Source of the DNA: Clostridium algidicarnis DSM 15099
Lineage (GTDB): Bacteria; Bacillota; Clostridia; Clostridiales; Clostridiaceae
Direction: 5' to 3'
DNA length: 64,000 nt
NCBI RefSeq assembly: GCF_002934235.1
Contig: NZ_PTIS01000011.1
Coordinates: forward strand, 1 to 64,000
Below the pieces are notes generated by a model. It did no database searches. It was not told the origin of the DNA and saw only the letters and a list, made by a program, of their open reading frames with translations. A program made the translations under genes and the position numbers. Position 1 is the first letter of the stretch; the number at the start of each line of letters is the position of its first letter. Of this stretch, positions 18,241 through 29,799 are shown in pieces.

Positions 18241-21075
18241 TTATTTTTCTTTATCTAATTCTAATAAGGACTTTGATTCTTTTAATGTGTAATCGTACAT
18301 AAATGTATAGTTTGGTCTTTCTGCTAATATTCTATCTCTAAAGTATTCTTCATAAACAGCTTTTACTACATCTGCTCCATAATATCCATGTCCTCCATCA
18401 TATACAATTACGGTTACGGCTATTTCTGGTTTATCAAATGGAGCAAAACCTACATAAACTCCATAAGCTGAGCGACCTACCTTTTCTTGCTCTCCATTAG
18501 CTCTATAAGTTGCAGTACCGGTTTTACCTCCAGTAACTATTGGGAAATCTCTAAATACAGATGTAGCTGTTCCAGTTTCATCAACTTTTCTCATACCTTC
18601 TTTTATTGTAGCAACTGTACTTTCTTTAAGATTTAACTCTTCAGTTACTTGTGGCTTAGTCTCTTCTAATACCTTTCCGTCACTATCAGTAATTTTATCT
18701 ATAAGGGTTGTCTTGTACCTAGTTCCTCCGTTTACTAATGTTGCAATTGCATTATTAAGTTGAAGAGGTGTAAAAGAACTCATTCCTTGACCTATAGATG
18801 CATTAATTACTTCTGCTCCTGTTGTAAGCTCTCCTCTTTTATCATAATATATAAAAGATGTTATAGATACAACCATAGCTTCTATATCTGTATCTTTATA
18901 TTGATTTTTTTCTTCCTCTGGAAGTTTTGAAATATAATCGTTTATAGCTTTTGTCATTTCTGGTTTAAACTTTGACATAAGCGAAGAAACTTCTGATAGT
19001 TTATAATCTTTAAGAAGTTCATCTTTAACTAATTTTTTTATAACTTCCTTTGATTCTGCTACATCTTTTGTATCTTCATCATTTTTTCTTATAGGAAGTG
19101 GTTTAAACACATTTCCTCTTGAAGACCTTCCACTTTCTAGTATTTCAACTAAAGGCTCTGCTGAAAGGGAGGATACTAAGTTTTTAAAAGATTCATAGTT
19201 ATAAACCTGACCTCTAGTGTCTTCTGCTATCTCTATGCCTGTGGTAGATTTTGTTTTGCTTTTAGGATCTTTTCCAAGTCCAAACTTCCAAGAATATTCT
19301 GCAAGACCATCTAATCCAAACTCTTTGTATAATCTATATCCAATTTCATAAAAATAATAGTTACAAGATACAGCCAAAGCTTCTTGTAGGTCTATATTTC
19401 CATGAGATCCTCCTCTTTCAGAATATATCTCACAAGCTCCAGTATAATTTTTAAGGTCTTCATGTTTATTAAATATCCCTTGGTCTAGTATTTTTGTATC
19501 AACATCTATTACTCCAGACTCCAGTCCTGCAGCTGCTGTAAAAGGTTTATATGTAGATCCCGGTGGCACAGCACCCATAGTAGCATAGTTGTATGTAGCC
19601 TTAGGATATATATCATAAGGATCATTACGTCTTTTATCTTTAGGATTCTTTTTATCCACTAGTGGAAATAGTTCATCTAGTGTCACACTAAGACCTCGAT
19701 CTTTAATATATTGATTACCGAATTCCTCTAAATCAGGAGCAAAATACTTTTTAACTATTTCAGGACTTATTCTTCCTGGTAGAGCCATGTCATTAGGATT
19801 AAATCCTGGATTACTTACCATAGCTAAAACCTTGCCATTATTAACATCTTGTACTATAACCGCTGCCCTTGTGGCATTTGCCGTATTAAGACCATATTCA
19901 CGATGCATATTAGCTCTCAAAAATTTCATCTTATCTTCTAATGCTTGTTCTGCAACATTTTGAAGGTTTTTATCTAAACTTAGTTGAATATTTTGTCCTG
20001 GAACAGATTCCAATTTAAATAATTCATCTGTTTTTCTACCATAATTATTAACTTTAACCGTATTTCCACCTTTAGAACCTTTAAGTCTATCTTCAAATGC
20101 AGATTCTATACCAGCTTTCCCTATTAAATCCGAGGATACATCATATCCTCTTTCCTCATATTTGTCCTTTTGTCCTCCTTCTATAGACCCAACATATCCT
20201 ATTACAGAAGATGCAAACTCTCCATAAGGATAAAATCGTATAGGCTCAACTCCAACATCAACCCCCGGCAATTGACTTAGTTTTTGTAAAAATACAAAGG
20301 AGGAGTCTTTTTTTATATTTGTAGCTAAAGTTATAGGCTTAAAGCCTGAGAACTTTTGCATCTTAATAGCATCTTTTACTACAATATATTTTCTTATTAT
20401 TTCAATAGGATATCTTTCTATAAGTAATTCTGTTATCTCTTTACCAGACTTTTGTTTTAATAAAACTTTTTCTTCTTCTTTAGTATATCCTAAAAGCTTA
20501 TATATCTCGTAATCTTTATCCTTTACTAAATCATAGAACATTTCTTCTGGGGTAACATTTAAAAGTTCATTGTCTATTTCTTTAGTCTGTTCTATTGTAA
20601 GTTCACTTTTTTGATTTGGATATAACTTATTTTGTACATTAAAGTCAAAACCTCTATCTTTTTTGAATCGCATTTCTAGTGCCCTTATTGTTTCTTCATC
20701 ACTAGTATTAAATTCAAGTCTAAAAGGTTCTACCTTTAAAGCAAATGTATCTTGAAGTTCTTCTTCATTTTCATCTAACATTGTAAATACGTTAGACATA
20801 GTTTGGAAGAAATCTTTTTTGCTTTCTTCGGTCTCGATAAAAGTTAATATATAACTTTGAACACTAGTTGCAAGTTTTGTACCATCATTTGAAAGAATCT
20901 GTCCTCTCGGTGCAGATTCAGACAATAGCCTAACAGATTGATTGTTAGCTTGTTCTTTATTATCCTCATATTTTATAATCTGCAAATAAGCAAGTCTTGA
21001 TAAAAGACCTGAAAATATAATTACCATTACAAGCGTTAAGGATGTGTATCTATTAATTTGTTTTTTATTTTTCAT
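18241..21075 (-). CDS. mrdA: Penicillin-binding protein 2 (class B transpeptidase)
   Basis: A class B PBP that cross-links peptidoglycan during elongation. It has one N-terminal transmembrane anchor (about residues 10-32), a PBP dimerisation region, and the transpeptidase domain with STYK (about 507), SCN (about 569) and KTG (about 851) motifs. At 944 aa it is much longer than E. coli PBP2; large insertions lie before STYK and between SCN and KTG, as seen in other clostridial PBP2 proteins. The start ATG 21075 has GGGTGAT upstream exactly as mreD does; the longer ORF overlaps mreD. Confidence 0.92.
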   Translation of the reverse strand: MKNKKQINRYTSLTLVMVIIFSGLLSRLAYLQIIKYEDNKEQANNQSVRLLSESAPRGQILSNDGTKLATSVQSYILTFIETEESKKDFFQTMSNVFTMLDENEEELQDTFALKVEPFRLEFNTSDEETIRALEMRFKKDRGFDFNVQNKLYPNQKSELTIEQTKEIDNELLNVTPEEMFYDLVKDKDYEIYKLLGYTKEEEKVLLKQKSGKEITELLIERYPIEIIRKYIVVKDAIKMQKFSGFKPITLATNIKKDSSFVFLQKLSQLPGVDVGVEPIRFYPYGEFASSVIGYVGSIEGGQKDKYEERGYDVSSDLIGKAGIESAFEDRLKGSKGGNTVKVNNYGRKTDELFKLESVPGQNIQLSLDKNLQNVAEQALEDKMKFLRANMHREYGLNTANATRAAVIVQDVNNGKVLAMVSNPGFNPNDMALPGRISPEIVKKYFAPDLEEFGNQYIKDRGLSVTLDELFPLVDKKNPKDKRRNDPYDIYPKATYNYATMGAVPPGSTYKPFTAAAGLESGVIDVDTKILDQGIFNKHEDLKNYTGACEIYSERGGSHGNIDLQEALAVSCNYYFYEIGYRLYKEFGLDGLAEYSWKFGLGKDPKSKTKSTTGIEIAEDTRGQVYNYESFKNLVSSLSAEPLVEILESGRSSRGNVFKPLPIRKNDEDTKDVAESKEVIKKLVKDELLKDYKLSEVSSLMSKFKPEMTKAINDYISKLPEEEKNQYKDTDIEAMVVSITSFIYYDKRGELTTGAEVINASIGQGMSSFTPLQLNNAIATLVNGGTRYKTTLIDKITDSDGKVLEETKPQVTEELNLKESTVATIKEGMRKVDETGTATSVFRDFPIVTGGKTGTATYRANGEQEKVGRSAYGVYVGFAPFDKPEIAVTVIVYDGGHGYYGADVVKAVYEEYFRDRILAERPNYTFMYDYTLKESKSLLELDKEK

Positions 21076-21092
21076 ATAATCACCCAACTTTT

Positions 21093-21581
21093 TCAAAAAT
21101 TCCTAGAGTTTTTCATGTAGGGCTTTAAGCTAAAGTTATATATCTTCTTATAAACAAATATAGTGATAATCATGTTATATAAGGCTACAAAAGGTATGTT
21201 AAAATAATTTATCCTTATATTTAAGGTAAATAAAATTACAAACATAATAATCCCTTTTAATATGGATAATATAAAAATAGATATAACGGGTGCAAATGAC
21301 TTCTCTTTAAATATATTTTCACCAATTTTAGCCCCTATCAAGCATATACACATATTGGAAAGAGCATTTATTCCAAAACCATTGAAAAAATATATATCTT
21401 GCAATAGTCCAGCAAAAACCCCAATTAAAATAGCCTCATAATATCCATTTATTATAGAATAACTTAATGCAAAAATTATAAGTAAACTTGGATATACTCC
21501 CTTAATAGCTAAAAAAGGCATAAAAGTATTATCTATAATAAAAAGAAGTAAACTTATAAGTATTAATATAACTCTTTTCAT
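21093..21581 (-). CDS. mreD: Rod-shape determining protein MreD
   Basis: A polytopic membrane protein (about five spans in 162 aa) of the elongasome linking MreB/MreC to wall synthesis. The FMPFLAIKGVYPSLLII and GLLQDIYFFNGFGINALS segments are characteristic. It follows mreC by 10 bp and precedes PBP2. The sequence diverges strongly across species, so identity rests on topology and order as much as motif. Confidence 0.9.
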   Translation of the reverse strand: MKRVILILISLLLFIIDNTFMPFLAIKGVYPSLLIIFALSYSIINGYYEAILIGVFAGLLQDIYFFNGFGINALSNMCICLIGAKIGENIFKEKSFAPVISIFILSILKGIIMFVILFTLNIRINYFNIPFVALYNMIITIFVYKKIYNFSLKPYMKNSRNF

Positions 21582-21591
21582 ATAATCACCC

Positions 21592-22440
21592 TTAATATTT
21601 TATATTGTTGTTTTCACTGTTAGCTGGTACCACTAAGTATAATTCTTCCAACTTATTAAAATCTACATAAGGCTCAATAATAGCAGTCTTACCCATTTTA
21701 GCCTTATCCTCTTTAATTGAAAGTACTACACCTATTTTTATTTCCTTTGGGTAACTATCTCCAGATGCTGATGTAAGTATAACATCCCCTTCTTTTATTT
21801 CAGAGTTTGCATCAATATATTCTAGCCTTGCTACTACTTTGTTGTTATCTCTATAACCTTTAACCACACCTGTAGTCTCTCTAGTGCTCTCAACTAACGC
21901 CCCTACTGCAACATTTTCACTTGTAATTGGTTGTATTGTAGACCAACTATTAGTAACGTCAGTAACTTGGCCTACAAGTCCTTTTGGATCTATAGCAACC
22001 ATACCCACCTTAACTCCATTTTTTAAGCCTTTATCAATAGTAAAGCTCTCCAGTATACTTCCTCCGGCTTTGTTTATTATATTAGCGCCAATATAGTTGT
22101 ACTCTTCTCTTTGGCTTTTAAAGTCTAACATTTCTCTTAATCTTTGATTTTCATTTTTTAAAGAGTCATATTCAATGGACTTAGATGAAAGTTCACTGTT
22201 TTTCTTCTTTAACTCTGTATTCTCATTTTTAACATCTGAAAAATTAAAAACAAAGTTCAAAAATCCTTTAACGTTGTCATTTATACCATAAAATACCTTT
22301 TGAACTGGATTTAAAGTAACTCCTACAGCATTACTCACTTTATCTTTTCCCTGTTTTTTTGATGTGTAGCCTATTATAACTAAAAATGTAACTGACAGCA
22401 CTATTACAGTTACTGCCAGTTTGTTTTTAAAAAGCTTCAT
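21592..22440 (-). CDS. mreC: Rod-shape determining protein MreC
   Basis: A bitopic protein whose extracytoplasmic beta domains scaffold the elongation machinery. A transmembrane helix (about 8-26) is followed by a coiled coil (about 65-105, NTELKKKNSELSSK onward) and the MreC beta domain (AGGSILESFTIDKGLKNGVKVGM, GLVGQVTDV). 282 aa. Six bp downstream of mreB. Confidence 0.95.
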   Translation of the reverse strand: MKLFKNKLAVTVIVLSVTFLVIIGYTSKKQGKDKVSNAVGVTLNPVQKVFYGINDNVKGFLNFVFNFSDVKNENTELKKKNSELSSKSIEYDSLKNENQRLREMLDFKSQREEYNYIGANIINKAGGSILESFTIDKGLKNGVKVGMVAIDPKGLVGQVTDVTNSWSTIQPITSENVAVGALVESTRETTGVVKGYRDNNKVVARLEYIDANSEIKEGDVILTSASGDSYPKEIKIGVVLSIKEDKAKMGKTAIIEPYVDFNKLEELYLVVPANSENNNIKY

Positions 22441-22446
22441 TCATTA

Positions 22447-24163
<1,717 letters not shown>

Positions 24164-24232
24164 AAAGATTCTCCTTAAATTAGATTTACCCCATCCCCTG
24201 AATAAAATATGCAATTTATAAGAGCTAACTTT

Positions 24233-24802
24233 TTAGATTATGGCCTGCTTTAGCATATAATTTAATTTGTTTATAGGCAGTCCTACTATATTATAATAGC
24301 AGCCCTTTATTTCCTCAACAAATAAACCACCATAACCTTGTATTCCATAAGCACCTGCTTTATCAAAAGGCTCACCTGTTTTTATGTATGCTCTTATGTC
24401 ATCTTTTGTAATATTTGAAAATTTCACCTCAGTACACACACTTTCTTCGAAAATCTTGTTATCGCATTTCCGTATAAGCGTTATGCCAGAATACACCTTA
24501 TGGATGCCTCCACTTAATTTTTCTAACATATTAAAAGCTTCATTTTCATCCTTAGGTTTTCCTAAAACTTCACCATTAAAAGCTACAATAGTATCACATC
24601 CTATTATTATAGCATCATCTATACAATTGTTTGCTACAGATGTGGCCTTTCCTTTAGATAAAGATTTTACGTATTCTTCAAAGTTTCCTTCAAATTCTAT
24701 ACTACTCTCATCAAAATCACTAACTATGATTTTGAAATCTTTTGTAATTCTCTTTAAAAGTTCATGCCGTCTTTCTGAAGCAGATGCTAAAATTATATTC
24801 AA
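24233..24802 (-). CDS. maf: Maf family nucleoside triphosphate pyrophosphatase
   Basis: Hydrolyses non-canonical or pyrimidine NTPs to NMP; overproduction in Bacillus arrests septation. [12 protein letters not shown] at the N terminus, the SFDE-like segment DFDESSIE and [22 protein letters not shown] are the substrate and metal sites. 189 aa. TTG start with AGGAAG upstream. Confidence 0.93.
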   Translation of the reverse strand: MNIILASASERRHELLKRITKDFKIIVSDFDESSIEFEGNFEEYVKSLSKGKATSVANNCIDDAIIIGCDTIVAFNGEVLGKPKDENEAFNMLEKLSGGIHKVYSGITLIRKCDNKIFEESVCTEVKFSNITKDDIRAYIKTGEPFDKAGAYGIQGYGGLFVEEIKGCYYNIVGLPINKLNYMLKQAII

Positions 24803-24821
24803 ATAAACACTTCCTATCAGT

Positions 24822-25085
24822 TTAGTACCTTCTATATAGTATTATAGCCAATATTACACCAACTATAGACATAATATTGAAATTAAAATTCATACCGAAA
24901 GTAATCTCCACAATTTTCAAGTTTAAATGTATCGGGTTTGTCAATCCAATATTATATACGATTTTAAAAACATCAAGTGACTTTAAATTATTTGAAATAA
25001 AGTCTCCTAGAAAGTTTCCTAAAATCCCTCCAATAAATATGACAAGTATAAATAGTCCCCTACTTTTCTTTACACTTTTCACCAT
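24822..25085 (-). CDS. DUF4321 domain membrane protein
   Basis: A small (87 aa) hydrophobic protein with two or three predicted spans (about 10-30, a short central one and 68-85) and a Gly-rich first segment ([15 protein letters not shown]). It matches the clostridial DUF4321 family that is regularly found upstream of maf. The function is unknown; its neighbours suggest envelope or division. Confidence 0.75.
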   Translation of the reverse strand: MVKSVKKSRGLFILVIFIGGILGNFLGDFISNNLKSLDVFKIVYNIGLTNPIHLNLKIVEITFGMNFNFNIMSIVGVILAIILYRRY

Positions 25086-25204
25086 TATTCACCACCCATT
25101 TATACATACTATATAGTTTATCATTTATAAAATTCTTAAACAAGTAGCTTTATATTATTTTAGAAAAAATTAATATATTTTTTATACTTTTAATTTAAAA
25201 ACAA

Positions 25205-25243
25205 CTAAATAAAGTAGCTTTATACTCTAAAAGCTACTTTATT
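25205..25243 (-). terminator. Terminator after the SPOR protein gene
   Basis: 14-bp arms (AATAAAGTAGCTTT / AAAGCTACTTTATT) with a T-rich 3' side on the minus strand. A degenerate half copy (AAGTAGCTTTATATTATTTT) lies about 65 bp further along at 25142. Confidence 0.7.
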
Positions 25244-25262
25244 GGTGTTTTAAAACATATAC

Positions 25263-25967
25263 TTACTTATTTTGTATAAGTTTTTTATAAAATATATATA
25301 TATATTCATAATATTTATTTAAGTCCTCTTTTTTTATTTCCTCTGGCAATTCCAAAGTAAAGTTTTTTATTTCTTCTAAAAGCTCATTTTGACTTCCTTT
25401 TGTTTTAATAGGTTCTAATTCATTTGTCCATTTCTTTATTTCCTCTGTCTTAATAGACATTACTTCTTTTTCCCTTAATTTAGAAAACACTTTGATATTA
25501 GCACTGATTATTTCAGCTATTTCATTACTTTCATTATTACTTTTATCTATATCCAAAAGTATTCTTGCTATATCAATTCCCTTCTCTTTTATATCCTTTA
25601 CAATATTTGTAGCTTCCTCTTCTTCAAATATACCTATTATCACTCTTTGCTTGCCCTCATCCTCTATTATAAAAGATTCATATCCAAGTTCTGATAGCTT
25701 CTTTTTGTTTTCTGTAGCATTTTCTACTTTACTAAAGACTCCGGTTTGAACTAAATAAAAGCTTAATTTACTATTTTCCGCCTTTTTATTTTCATTTATT
25801 ATATTTACTTCATTAGGATCCTTTTTCAAGCTTGATTTATCTTTTATTAATAGCTTTGATATTACACTTCCGAAAGCTAGTGATAATAAAAACACTCCAC
25901 AAATAAAAAACAGTATGAAATAATTTAAAGGTTTTTTCTTTTTATAATTATATCTTGTGTATTTCAT
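25263..25967 (-). CDS. SPOR domain-containing membrane protein
   Basis: A basic cytoplasmic N terminus, a transmembrane helix (about 14-36) and a SPOR-like domain (about 70-140: FYLVQTGVFSKVENATENKK, then ESFIIEDEGKQRVIIG). SPOR domains bind denuded glycan strands at division sites. The C-terminal 90 residues are helical and charged with no recognised domain. 234 aa. AAAGGAGG precedes the ATG. Specific role unknown. Confidence 0.8.
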   Translation of the reverse strand: MKYTRYNYKKKKPLNYFILFFICGVFLLSLAFGSVISKLLIKDKSSLKKDPNEVNIINENKKAENSKLSFYLVQTGVFSKVENATENKKKLSELGYESFIIEDEGKQRVIIGIFEEEEATNIVKDIKEKGIDIARILLDIDKSNNESNEIAEIISANIKVFSKLREKEVMSIKTEEIKKWTNELEPIKTKGSQNELLEEIKNFTLELPEEIKKEDLNKYYEYIYIFYKKLIQNK

Positions 25968-26086
25968 ATTTTCCTCCTTTATAATAATGCTACTATAATA
26001 AATACTATTTATAAAAGAGTATATTTATTCTAGAAATTATGAAAATATAATTTATATAATACTTTCTTTAAACTTTTTAATTTTCT

Positions 26087-26617
26087 TTAGTTCTTTTTTA
26101 AAATAATCATATCTTTTGTTTTATTACCCCTATCAAAAAAATCTTTAACTATTCTCATTTCTTTAAAGCCTAGATTCTTCCAAAACCTTATTCCATCATA
26201 ATTATCTTTTATTGTAACTGAGCAAATCTCATCTATATTCATTTTTTCTTTACTGTATTCTATTAATTTAGTAATTATTTTAGTTCCAATACCTTTATTT
26301 CTATGCTTTTTATCTATTAAAAAATACCATATTATAAATTGATTTATATCTTTAAATTCAAATCTTCCTTTAAAGATACCTATTATTTTTTTATCTTTAG
26401 TTATTTTAAAGAAAATTTCATTTTCACTTATATAATATTCTAAAAATCTTTCTAACATTTCTTCAAAAGTTATTCCTTTATTCTCAAAATCCTTATCCAT
26501 ATCCTTTTGAGAATTTAGCCATTGTCTAACATCTATCAGATCTTCTTTATTAATATCGCTTATAACAACATCATCTATAGCCGTTTTAAAATTAAACATA
26601 CATTTCGCTGATAACAT
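26087..26617 (-). CDS. GNAT family N-acetyltransferase
   Basis: A single GNAT fold of 176 aa; the acetyl-CoA-binding motif A is seen in HRNKGIGTKIITKLIEYS (about 114-131), followed by IRFWKNLGFKEMRI, the usual motif B end. Substrate unknown. The start is uncertain: ATG 26617 lacks a Shine-Dalgarno, and a strong AAGGAGGTG sits 60 bp further upstream with no long reading frame after it. An inverted repeat lies at 26630-26651. Confidence 0.75.
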   Translation of the reverse strand: MLSAKCMFNFKTAIDDVVISDINKEDLIDVRQWLNSQKDMDKDFENKGITFEEMLERFLEYYISENEIFFKITKDKKIIGIFKGRFEFKDINQFIIWYFLIDKKHRNKGIGTKIITKLIEYSKEKMNIDEICSVTIKDNYDGIRFWKNLGFKEMRIVKDFFDRGNKTKDMIILKKN

Positions 26618-26629
26618 TTATACAAAAGA

Positions 26630-26651
26630 ATATACATCTTTCAATGTATAT
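26630..26651. promoter_or_regulatory. Operator-like inverted repeat
   Basis: ATATACAT - 6 nt - ATGTATAT, 13 bp upstream of the GNAT start and in the divergent region with the aminopeptidase gene. It could be an operator or a weak hairpin. Confidence 0.4.
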
Positions 26652-26884
26652 TTCGCTAAATATTATGCAACCATTCACCTCCTTAAAATACCTATAATAA
26701 TATTAATTCTACAAAAATATAGATTTACCTTTATATAACTTTTATATAAAGGTAGTTTTAAGTACTTAATCTTAATATTCCTTACTTATATATTTACTTT
26801 TATTTAATATAGTATAGTACAACATTTTATTTATAAATTTAATATGTTATTATAGTAGGTAATATTAATAAGGGGTGTGAGACT

Positions 26885-28282
26885 ATGATTGAAATTAGTA
26901 ACAGTAAAAAATATTCAAATATTTTAATATTTAAATTTCAAAACTACAATCTAGATTATCCTGAAAATATAAAAGAAATATTAAGCTTTTCAAAAAATAC
27001 TGGTAATTATAAAGAAATTGAATGTATAAATACACTTGGAAAAAGTAGTTATGACAATATTTATATAGTAGGTCTTGGACTTACTGAGGAATATAATAAT
27101 TCAAAACTTTTCCATGGTCTAGGTAACTTTATTTTAAATTTTAAAAACAAACTTGAAAATATAGATATATTAGATAATTTCACTGAAGATGTAGGATACA
27201 CCTTAGGGGAATCCATTGCATTATCTCTTTATAAATATGAAGGTATAAAATCCAAAAGCCACACTATTAAATTATCTAATATTAATTTAATTTCAGATTT
27301 TGAGTCTTCCATAATTAAGGGTTATGAAGTTGGTACTTCAATTAATCTTTCAAGAAATCTTTCTAATATGCCTTCTAATATTGTTACCCCTAAATATTTG
27401 GTGACAACTTCTCAAAGCATAGCAAAAAAACACAACCTTGATATAGAAATAATAGATAAGTTTAAATTAGAACAAATGGGCATGGGTGGCATACTTTCAG
27501 TAGCTAAAGGAAGTACAAATGACCCAAGTCTTATAGTTATGCAATATTTAGGTGACAAAGATAGTAAAGATATATTTGCTATCGTCGGTAAAGGTGTTAC
27601 CTTCGATGCTGGTGGTATAACTTTAAAACCTGGTAAGGGCATGGAGAAAATGATTTATGATATGGTAGGGGGCTCTATAGCTATTGGGCTTATGGATGCC
27701 ATAGGAAAGATTAAGCCTAAGAAAAATATTATGGCTTTAATACCTGTTGTTGAAAATATGCCTTCTAGTAAAGCCTTTAAACCTGGTGATGTTATAACAA
27801 CTTACAGCGGTAAAACTGTAGAAATAATATCTACGGACGCCGAAGGAAGAATGGTGCTTTGTGATGCTATAACTTATGCTAAAGAATTAGGCGCGAATTT
27901 TATAATTGATATTGCAACGCTTACAGGTTCTTGTGCTAATTTTTTAGGTGACACAAATTTAGGTCTTTTTACAAATTCTAACGAACTTGCCTTTACACTT
28001 ACAAAGTCTGGAAGAGAAGTAGATGAATATCTATGGAGATTCCCAAGTAACGAAGAATACTTAGATCAATTAAAAACAGCTAATGCTGATATAAAAAACA
28101 GTGGAACAAATTGCGGTGCTATTGTAGCTAGTAAGTTTTTAGAGTACTTTGCTGAAGATGTATCCTTTGCCCACTTAGATATAGCTGGCTTTATGTATAA
28201 TACCAAAACTACAGGTGCCTATGATAAAGGCGCTACTTGTATTCCTTTTAGAACTTTGTTAAACTTTTTGACTAAAGAATAA
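26885..28282 (+). CDS. pepA: Leucyl aminopeptidase (M17 family)
   Basis: A cytoplasmic two-metal exopeptidase. The catalytic domain has the metal-binding KGVTFDAGGITLKPG region and the signature STDAEGRMVLCDAITYA (normally NTDAEGR). The N-terminal macro-like domain (about 1-150) is divergent, as is common in clostridia. 465 aa. AAGGGGTGTGAG precedes the ATG. It may be the first gene of a run with the ABC exporter, 15 bp before it. Confidence 0.92.
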   Translation: MIEISNSKKYSNILIFKFQNYNLDYPENIKEILSFSKNTGNYKEIECINTLGKSSYDNIYIVGLGLTEEYNNSKLFHGLGNFILNFKNKLENIDILDNFTEDVGYTLGESIALSLYKYEGIKSKSHTIKLSNINLISDFESSIIKGYEVGTSINLSRNLSNMPSNIVTPKYLVTTSQSIAKKHNLDIEIIDKFKLEQMGMGGILSVAKGSTNDPSLIVMQYLGDKDSKDIFAIVGKGVTFDAGGITLKPGKGMEKMIYDMVGGSIAIGLMDAIGKIKPKKNIMALIPVVENMPSSKAFKPGDVITTYSGKTVEIISTDAEGRMVLCDAITYAKELGANFIIDIATLTGSCANFLGDTNLGLFTNSNELAFTLTKSGREVDEYLWRFPSNEEYLDQLKTANADIKNSGTNCGAIVASKFLEYFAEDVSFAHLDIAGFMYNTKTTGAYDKGATCIPFRTLLNFLTKE

Positions 28283-28297
28283 TAGGGGTTGATTAAT

Positions 28298-28954
28298 TTG
28301 CTTACTATGAAAAACGTAACTTATAAGGATAAGGATAAAAATAATATAATAATAGATAATTTTAGTCTGAATGTAAATGAAAAAGATTATATATCAATAG
28401 TTGGACCTTCAGGTAGTGGAAAGAGCACTATTTTAAAATTATTTAGTCATCTTATATCTCAAAGTTCAGGAACTATTGAATTTAAAGGTAAAGATTACCT
28501 AGACTATTCCCCTTATGAATTAAGACGACAGATAACTTATTGTTTCCAAAACCCTGTACTTTTTGGTGATACAGTAATGGATAATTTAAAATTTCCTTAC
28601 ACTACAAGGAAGAAAACACTAGACAAAGATAGAATCAAATACCTTCTCAAAATATTTGATCTCCCATATTCAATATTAGACAAGGATATTCATAAACTTT
28701 CCGGTGGAGAAAAACAACGAATAGCACTTATTAGGGGCATCTTGTTTAAGCCAGAAGTTTTACTTTTAGATGAGGTAACCTCTGCCCTAGATGCAGAAAA
28801 TACGAAAATAGTTGAATCTGTTATAAATAAATTAAACTCAGAGGGTATGACTATACTTTGGGTAACACACAATATGGAACAAAGTAAAAAGTATGCTAAT
28901 AAACTTCTTTCCGTGGAAGGTGGTAAATTAAAAAATTTAGAGGTGATAAGATGA
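28298..28954 (+). CDS. ABC transporter ATP-binding protein, FetA/YbbL type
   Basis: Drives the membrane partner encoded next. Walker A GPSGSGKST (about 37), LSGGEKQR signature and Walker B VLLLDEVTSALD are intact. 218 aa. I chose TTG 28298 as start, 9 nt after AGGGG; the TTG at 28289 is too close. FetA-FetB in E. coli is an exporter linked to iron and peroxide tolerance; here that is inferred from similarity of both subunits. Confidence 0.85.
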   Translation: MLTMKNVTYKDKDKNNIIIDNFSLNVNEKDYISIVGPSGSGKSTILKLFSHLISQSSGTIEFKGKDYLDYSPYELRRQITYCFQNPVLFGDTVMDNLKFPYTTRKKTLDKDRIKYLLKIFDLPYSILDKDIHKLSGGEKQRIALIRGILFKPEVLLLDEVTSALDAENTKIVESVINKLNSEGMTILWVTHNMEQSKKYANKLLSVEGGKLKNLEVIR

Positions 28955-29715
28955 ATGCGGAAAATACGTTAAATATTTACTCGCTTTTAATAGCTTCTTC
29001 TTTAGTACTTGTATCTATATTTATATCACATTCGCAAAAACTCAAATTAGAAAAAGAGATAATAATAGGTGTTATTAGAGCTGTAATTCAATTAACATTA
29101 GTAGGTTATGTTTTAAACTATGTGTTTGGTCTTAAAAGTTATGCTTTTACAACTTTATTAATGTTATTTATGATATTTAATGCATCCATGAATGCTAGAA
29201 AAAGAGGCAGTAACATCCATAATGTCTTGCTTATCTCTTTTGTTTCCATAGGAGCTGGTACTATTATAACCTTAGGTGTTTTAGTATTATCTAAATCTAT
29301 AAAATATGAGCCTTACTCTGTAATCCCTGTATCAGGAATGGTTATAGGTAATGCCATGGTAGCTATCGGTCTTTGTTATAAACAATTAAATGTTAACTTT
29401 AAAAATTATAGGGATGAAATCGAAACTAAACTATCATTAGGTGCAGAAATATTACCATCCTCTATGCACATTATAAGGGATGCTATGAAAACAGGTATGA
29501 TACCAACTATAGATTCTACTAAAACTCTTGGAATAGTTTCTCTTCCTGGTATGATGACTGGTCTTATACTAGCTGGGACTCCTCCAATTGAAGCTATAAA
29601 GTTTCAAATAATGGTTACATTCATGTTACTTGCAACAACTTCAATTTCTGCATTCTTAGCTTGTTTTATGTCCTACAGATCATTTTTTAACAAGCGAAAA
29701 CAATTATCTCTATAA
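28951..29715 (+). CDS. ABC transporter permease, FetB/YbbM (UPF0014) family
   Basis: An integral membrane protein with about seven spans in 254 aa. The family blocks RAVIQLTLVGYVL, FNASMNARKRG and TLGIVSLPGMMTGLILAGTPP are clear. Its ATG overlaps the ATPase stop by 4 nt (ATGA), showing translational coupling. Proposed role: export of iron or another substrate, by family. Confidence 0.9.
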   Translation: MNAENTLNIYSLLIASSLVLVSIFISHSQKLKLEKEIIIGVIRAVIQLTLVGYVLNYVFGLKSYAFTTLLMLFMIFNASMNARKRGSNIHNVLLISFVSIGAGTIITLGVLVLSKSIKYEPYSVIPVSGMVIGNAMVAIGLCYKQLNVNFKNYRDEIETKLSLGAEILPSSMHIIRDAMKTGMIPTIDSTKTLGIVSLPGMMTGLILAGTPPIEAIKFQIMVTFMLLATTSISAFLACFMSYRSFFNKRKQLSL

Positions 29716-29756
29716 AAAAAGTACTGTCTTTCATTTTTGAAGACAGTACTTTTTTT
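29714..29756. terminator. Bidirectional terminator
   Basis: AAAAAAAGTACTGTCTT and AAGACAGTACTTTTTTT flank a 9-nt loop, with A- and T-runs on both sides. It serves the FetB-like gene on plus and the TVP38-like gene on minus. Confidence 0.88.
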
Positions 29757-29799
29757 ATATAACTATATCTAAATAAAATATCATGAAGTTCTATTTCTT

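Noticed and set aside
18241-21075. PBP2 as a fused or misassembled gene because of its length
   Set aside because: All three catalytic motifs are in order in one frame, and clostridial PBP2 proteins are commonly this long.
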